Shown here piece by piece: positions 62,204-64,000 of a DNA stretch of 64,000 nt. The stretch comes from an uncultured Phycisphaerae bacterium (lineage in GTDB: Bacteria > Planctomycetota > Phycisphaerae > Sedimentisphaerales > Anaerohalosphaeraceae). The stretch covers positions 24,002-88,001 of the forward strand of contig CALEDR010000022.1 in assembly GCA_937949545.1 (NCBI GenBank). Direction: 5' to 3'. Position numbers and translations under genes: made by a program. Numbering within the stretch: position 1 is the first letter of the stretch; each line of letters starts with the position of its first letter. The notes below the pieces were generated by a model. The model saw only the letters and a list, made by a program, of their open reading frames with translations, did not search any database and was not told the DNA's origin.

Positions 62204-63850
62204 TCATCCCTCCCCCTGACCGCTTGAGTCCGCCCCTTTCGGCAGGGCAATCGGAATGGTCAGCGAAAAAACCGAGCCTTTCCCCACTTCGCTTTCCACC
62301 TCCACTGTACCGGCCAGCAGTTCCGTCAGCTGTTTGCAGATAGCCAGCCCCAGCCCTGTGCCCGGCTCTTTTCGAGTCAGGGAGCCGTCCAGCTGGCGAA
62401 ACTTCTCAAAGATATGCTCCTGCTGGTCCTTCGGAATGCCCGGCCCGGTATCGGCGACCGAAATCCGCACACTCCGCTCATCCGGGCGGCTGACACAAAT
62501 CTGGATGCGGCCCTCCTCCGGCGTAAACTTGACGGCATTGCTGAGCAGATTGTAAAGAATTTGCTGGACCTTACCCGGATCCGTGTGCACCAGCGGCAGA
62601 TTGTCCTCCATCTGAAGGCGAACCTTCAGCCGCTTCTGCTCCGTCAGCGGCGAAAAGAACGCCACCAGTCCCTCGCACAATTCCGTGATGCTGGTTTTTT
62701 CGATGCGCAGAACCATTTTGCCGGATTCCGCCTTGGCCAAATCGAGCAGGTCATTAATCAGATTCAGCAGCGACCGACCGCTGGTGATGATGTTTTCCGC
62801 CCAGCGGCGGCACTTGTCCGGGTCCGAGGCCGGCTTCTCATAGAGCAGCTGCGCAAAGCCCAAAATGGCATTCAGCGGGGTGCGGAACTCATGCGACATA
62901 TTCGCCAAAAACTCGCTTTTGAGTTTGTTGGCTTTGTACAGCTCGATGTTTTTTTCCGACAGCTCGGCAATTTTGGCGTCCAGCTGACGGTTGGCTTCCT
63001 GCAGTTTCTGCTGAGACAGAAGCAGATTGTCCAGCATGTGGTTGAACGCATCCGAAAGCCGTTCAAATTCATCTCCCGTTTTAATCGCGCTGCGAATCTC
63101 CAGATTTCCCTCTGCAATGTTGTTCACCAGCCCGCGCAGCTGCCGCACGGGGCGCAGAATCACCCGCTGGGTAATCATATAAAACGCTATCACCGCTCCG
63201 GTCCCGGCAATCAGACCGGCGAAGATGACACACAGCTGATTCATCAGGGCCGTGCGGGCCGTCTCGCGGGGCAGCATCCGCACCACCAGCACACCGATCT
63301 GCTGATTAAGATTAAACGGGGTGGCCGAGCCATCTTTGGAATGGCACTGCAGGCAGGTGTCTTTGGCCCGAACGAGCCGAAGATAATGATTGCGGGGCGG
63401 GCGGGACTGCTCCTCATACCAGGCGGTGTCCTGCGCATGCTCATCCTCCAGCAGCTCCTCCAGCTTCTCCCGCTGCATCCCGCTCAGGGCTTCCAGGGAA
63501 CGCCGCTGCTGCTCCGTTTGATCCAGACGAATCCAGCAAACCACATATTCATTGGGGTCCGCCGGATGTCCCAGCTCTGTCAGAAGCGGGCGTCCCCCCT
63601 CCCGGGCGGAGATTTGCTGGAAGTGCCGTTCAAAAATCAGTTCTGTGATGGCCCGCCCGGCATCCAGCACACTTTTCTGGGCGAGCTTTCCCATCCAGAA
63701 ATAGGGAATCGAAAGAGCCAAAATCAGCGTCAGCAGCATCGCCCCCCCGAACAGCAGCCGGCACTTCTCCGCCAGGGACAGCGAACGAATCCGCACCGAC
63801 CGGACGGCTTCCGCAGCCGCTCGAGACAGCCATGACCGCAGAGACTTCAT
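62204..63850 (-). CDS. Membrane histidine kinase with a c-type haem-binding periplasmic sensor
   Basis: 548 residues. Membrane segment (about 33-52), periplasmic domain (about 53-202) containing C166-x2-C169-H170 (DTCLQCHSKDGS) as in the DUF3365/Tll0287-like haem sensors, membrane segment (about 204-227), HAMP (about 228-280), a helical linker, HisKA with phosphoacceptor H320 in LANMSHEFRTPLNAILGF, and a HATPase domain with N (LLSNAVKFTP), G1 (DTGPGIP) and GTGLGLAICKQL. There is no receiver domain or adjacent response regulator. It should sense redox state, oxygen, NO or CO outside the membrane. Starts three bases after aspS ends. Confidence 0.9.
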   Translation of the reverse strand: MKSLRSWLSRAAAEAVRSVRIRSLSLAEKCRLLFGGAMLLTLILALSIPYFWMGKLAQKSVLDAGRAITELIFERHFQQISAREGGRPLLTELGHPADPNEYVVCWIRLDQTEQQRRSLEALSGMQREKLEELLEDEHAQDTAWYEEQSRPPRNHYLRLVRAKDTCLQCHSKDGSATPFNLNQQIGVLVVRMLPRETARTALMNQLCVIFAGLIAGTGAVIAFYMITQRVILRPVRQLRGLVNNIAEGNLEIRSAIKTGDEFERLSDAFNHMLDNLLLSQQKLQEANRQLDAKIAELSEKNIELYKANKLKSEFLANMSHEFRTPLNAILGFAQLLYEKPASDPDKCRRWAENIITSGRSLLNLINDLLDLAKAESGKMVLRIEKTSITELCEGLVAFFSPLTEQKRLKVRLQMEDNLPLVHTDPGKVQQILYNLLSNAVKFTPEEGRIQICVSRPDERSVRISVADTGPGIPKDQQEHIFEKFRQLDGSLTRKEPGTGLGLAICKQLTELLAGTVEVESEVGKGSVFSLTIPIALPKGADSSGQGEG

Positions 63851-63853
63851 TCG

Positions 63854-64000
63854 TTACTGCATTTCCGCCTGATTCTTGGGCTCCTGATGATGCCGCTGAA
63901 CGCGAAGATTCAATTCCTGCAGCTGGGCGGGGTCCACATCACTGGGTGCTCCGGTCAACAGACACTGGCCCCGCTGGGTTTTCGGGAAGGCAATCACATC
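63854..64000 (-). CDS. aspS: Aspartyl-tRNA synthetase, C-terminal 48 residues only
   Basis: The last codons before the edge read [20 protein letters not shown] and [13 protein letters not shown], the characteristic C-terminus of bacterial AspS. The rest lies beyond the window. The TAA at 63854-63856 is three bases before the histidine kinase start, so they could be co-transcribed. Confidence 0.88.
   Translation of the reverse strand, partial: DVIAFPKTQRGQCLLTGAPSDVDPAQLQELNLRVQRHHQEPKNQAEMQ

Noticed and set aside
62414..63835. Open frame of 473 codons on the plus strand
   Set aside because: Antisense to the histidine kinase, whose motifs are unmistakable.

Overview
The window is about 64 kb of densely coding bacterial chromosome of moderately high GC, with no rRNA, tRNA, CRISPR array or insertion sequence that I can see. 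The organism is Gram-negative in envelope plan: it carries TolC and HlyD, LptF and LptG, several lipoproteins and two secretins. The best guess for lineage is a planctomycete of the class Phycisphaerae. This rests on a dockerin-like C-terminal repeat on a secreted protein, a split division and cell-wall (dcw) cluster without ftsZ, a eukaryote-type hexokinase and a DUF2617-type protein. The lineage is inferred and was not checked by any search.

Layout. Positions 1-2921 (minus) hold a tripartite efflux adaptor and a TolC-like channel. Positions 3055-13267 hold a dcw cluster split into two convergent arms. The plus arm is mraZ, a 67-residue protein, rsmH, a LysM protein, an ftsL-like gene and ftsI. 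The minus arm is a frameshifted U32 peptidase, murC, murB, ddl and ftsQ. Positions 13388-18038 hold a TetR regulator with its own operator, followed by a tight operon of lysine-2,3-aminomutase-like radical SAM enzyme, two D-Ala-D-Ala-ligase-like ATP-grasp enzymes and a GNAT acetyltransferase. This is the best candidate here for an undescribed pathway. Positions 18045-25417 hold redox and FMN-type small proteins, a secreted two-motif aspartic protease with a dockerin-like tail, and a sugar operon (lipoprotein, galE, hexokinase, pyk).

Positions 25554-35230 hold xerD, a membrane coiled-coil protein, a DUF2617-like protein, a CPBP protease, an endonuclease-III-like glycosylase, two tandem lipoprotein secretins with long coiled-coil tails, and rimO. 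Two small exported Cys-rich proteins follow, the second metallothionein-like, and then the overlapping ribE-pdxA-rsmA operon. Positions 38970-49767 are a mixed plus-strand run: a secreted thioredoxin-fold protein, a ThyA-like protein, alkaline phosphatase, rhaM, fmt-rsmB, an exonuclease, a SYLF lipoprotein, a GH51 arabinofuranosidase, a PHP phosphoesterase and aroK.

Positions 49817-53850 hold a UPF0210 protein and an oxidative-stress island (bacterioferritin, peroxiredoxin, Dps-like ferritin, PerR) with palindromic PerR-type boxes. Positions 53998-64000 hold lptF-lptG (LptF enlarged), a PilZ protein, a small Cys/His protein, an orphan acyltransferase domain with an altered active site, a candidate small RNA, the ribH-nusB-parA operon, a TPR protein, a histidine kinase with a c-type haem motif, and the 3' end of aspS.

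Three apparent indels (two in the U32 gene, one possible at the peroxiredoxin end), two of them at poly-A runs, mean that either local gene decay or consensus errors should be kept in mind.
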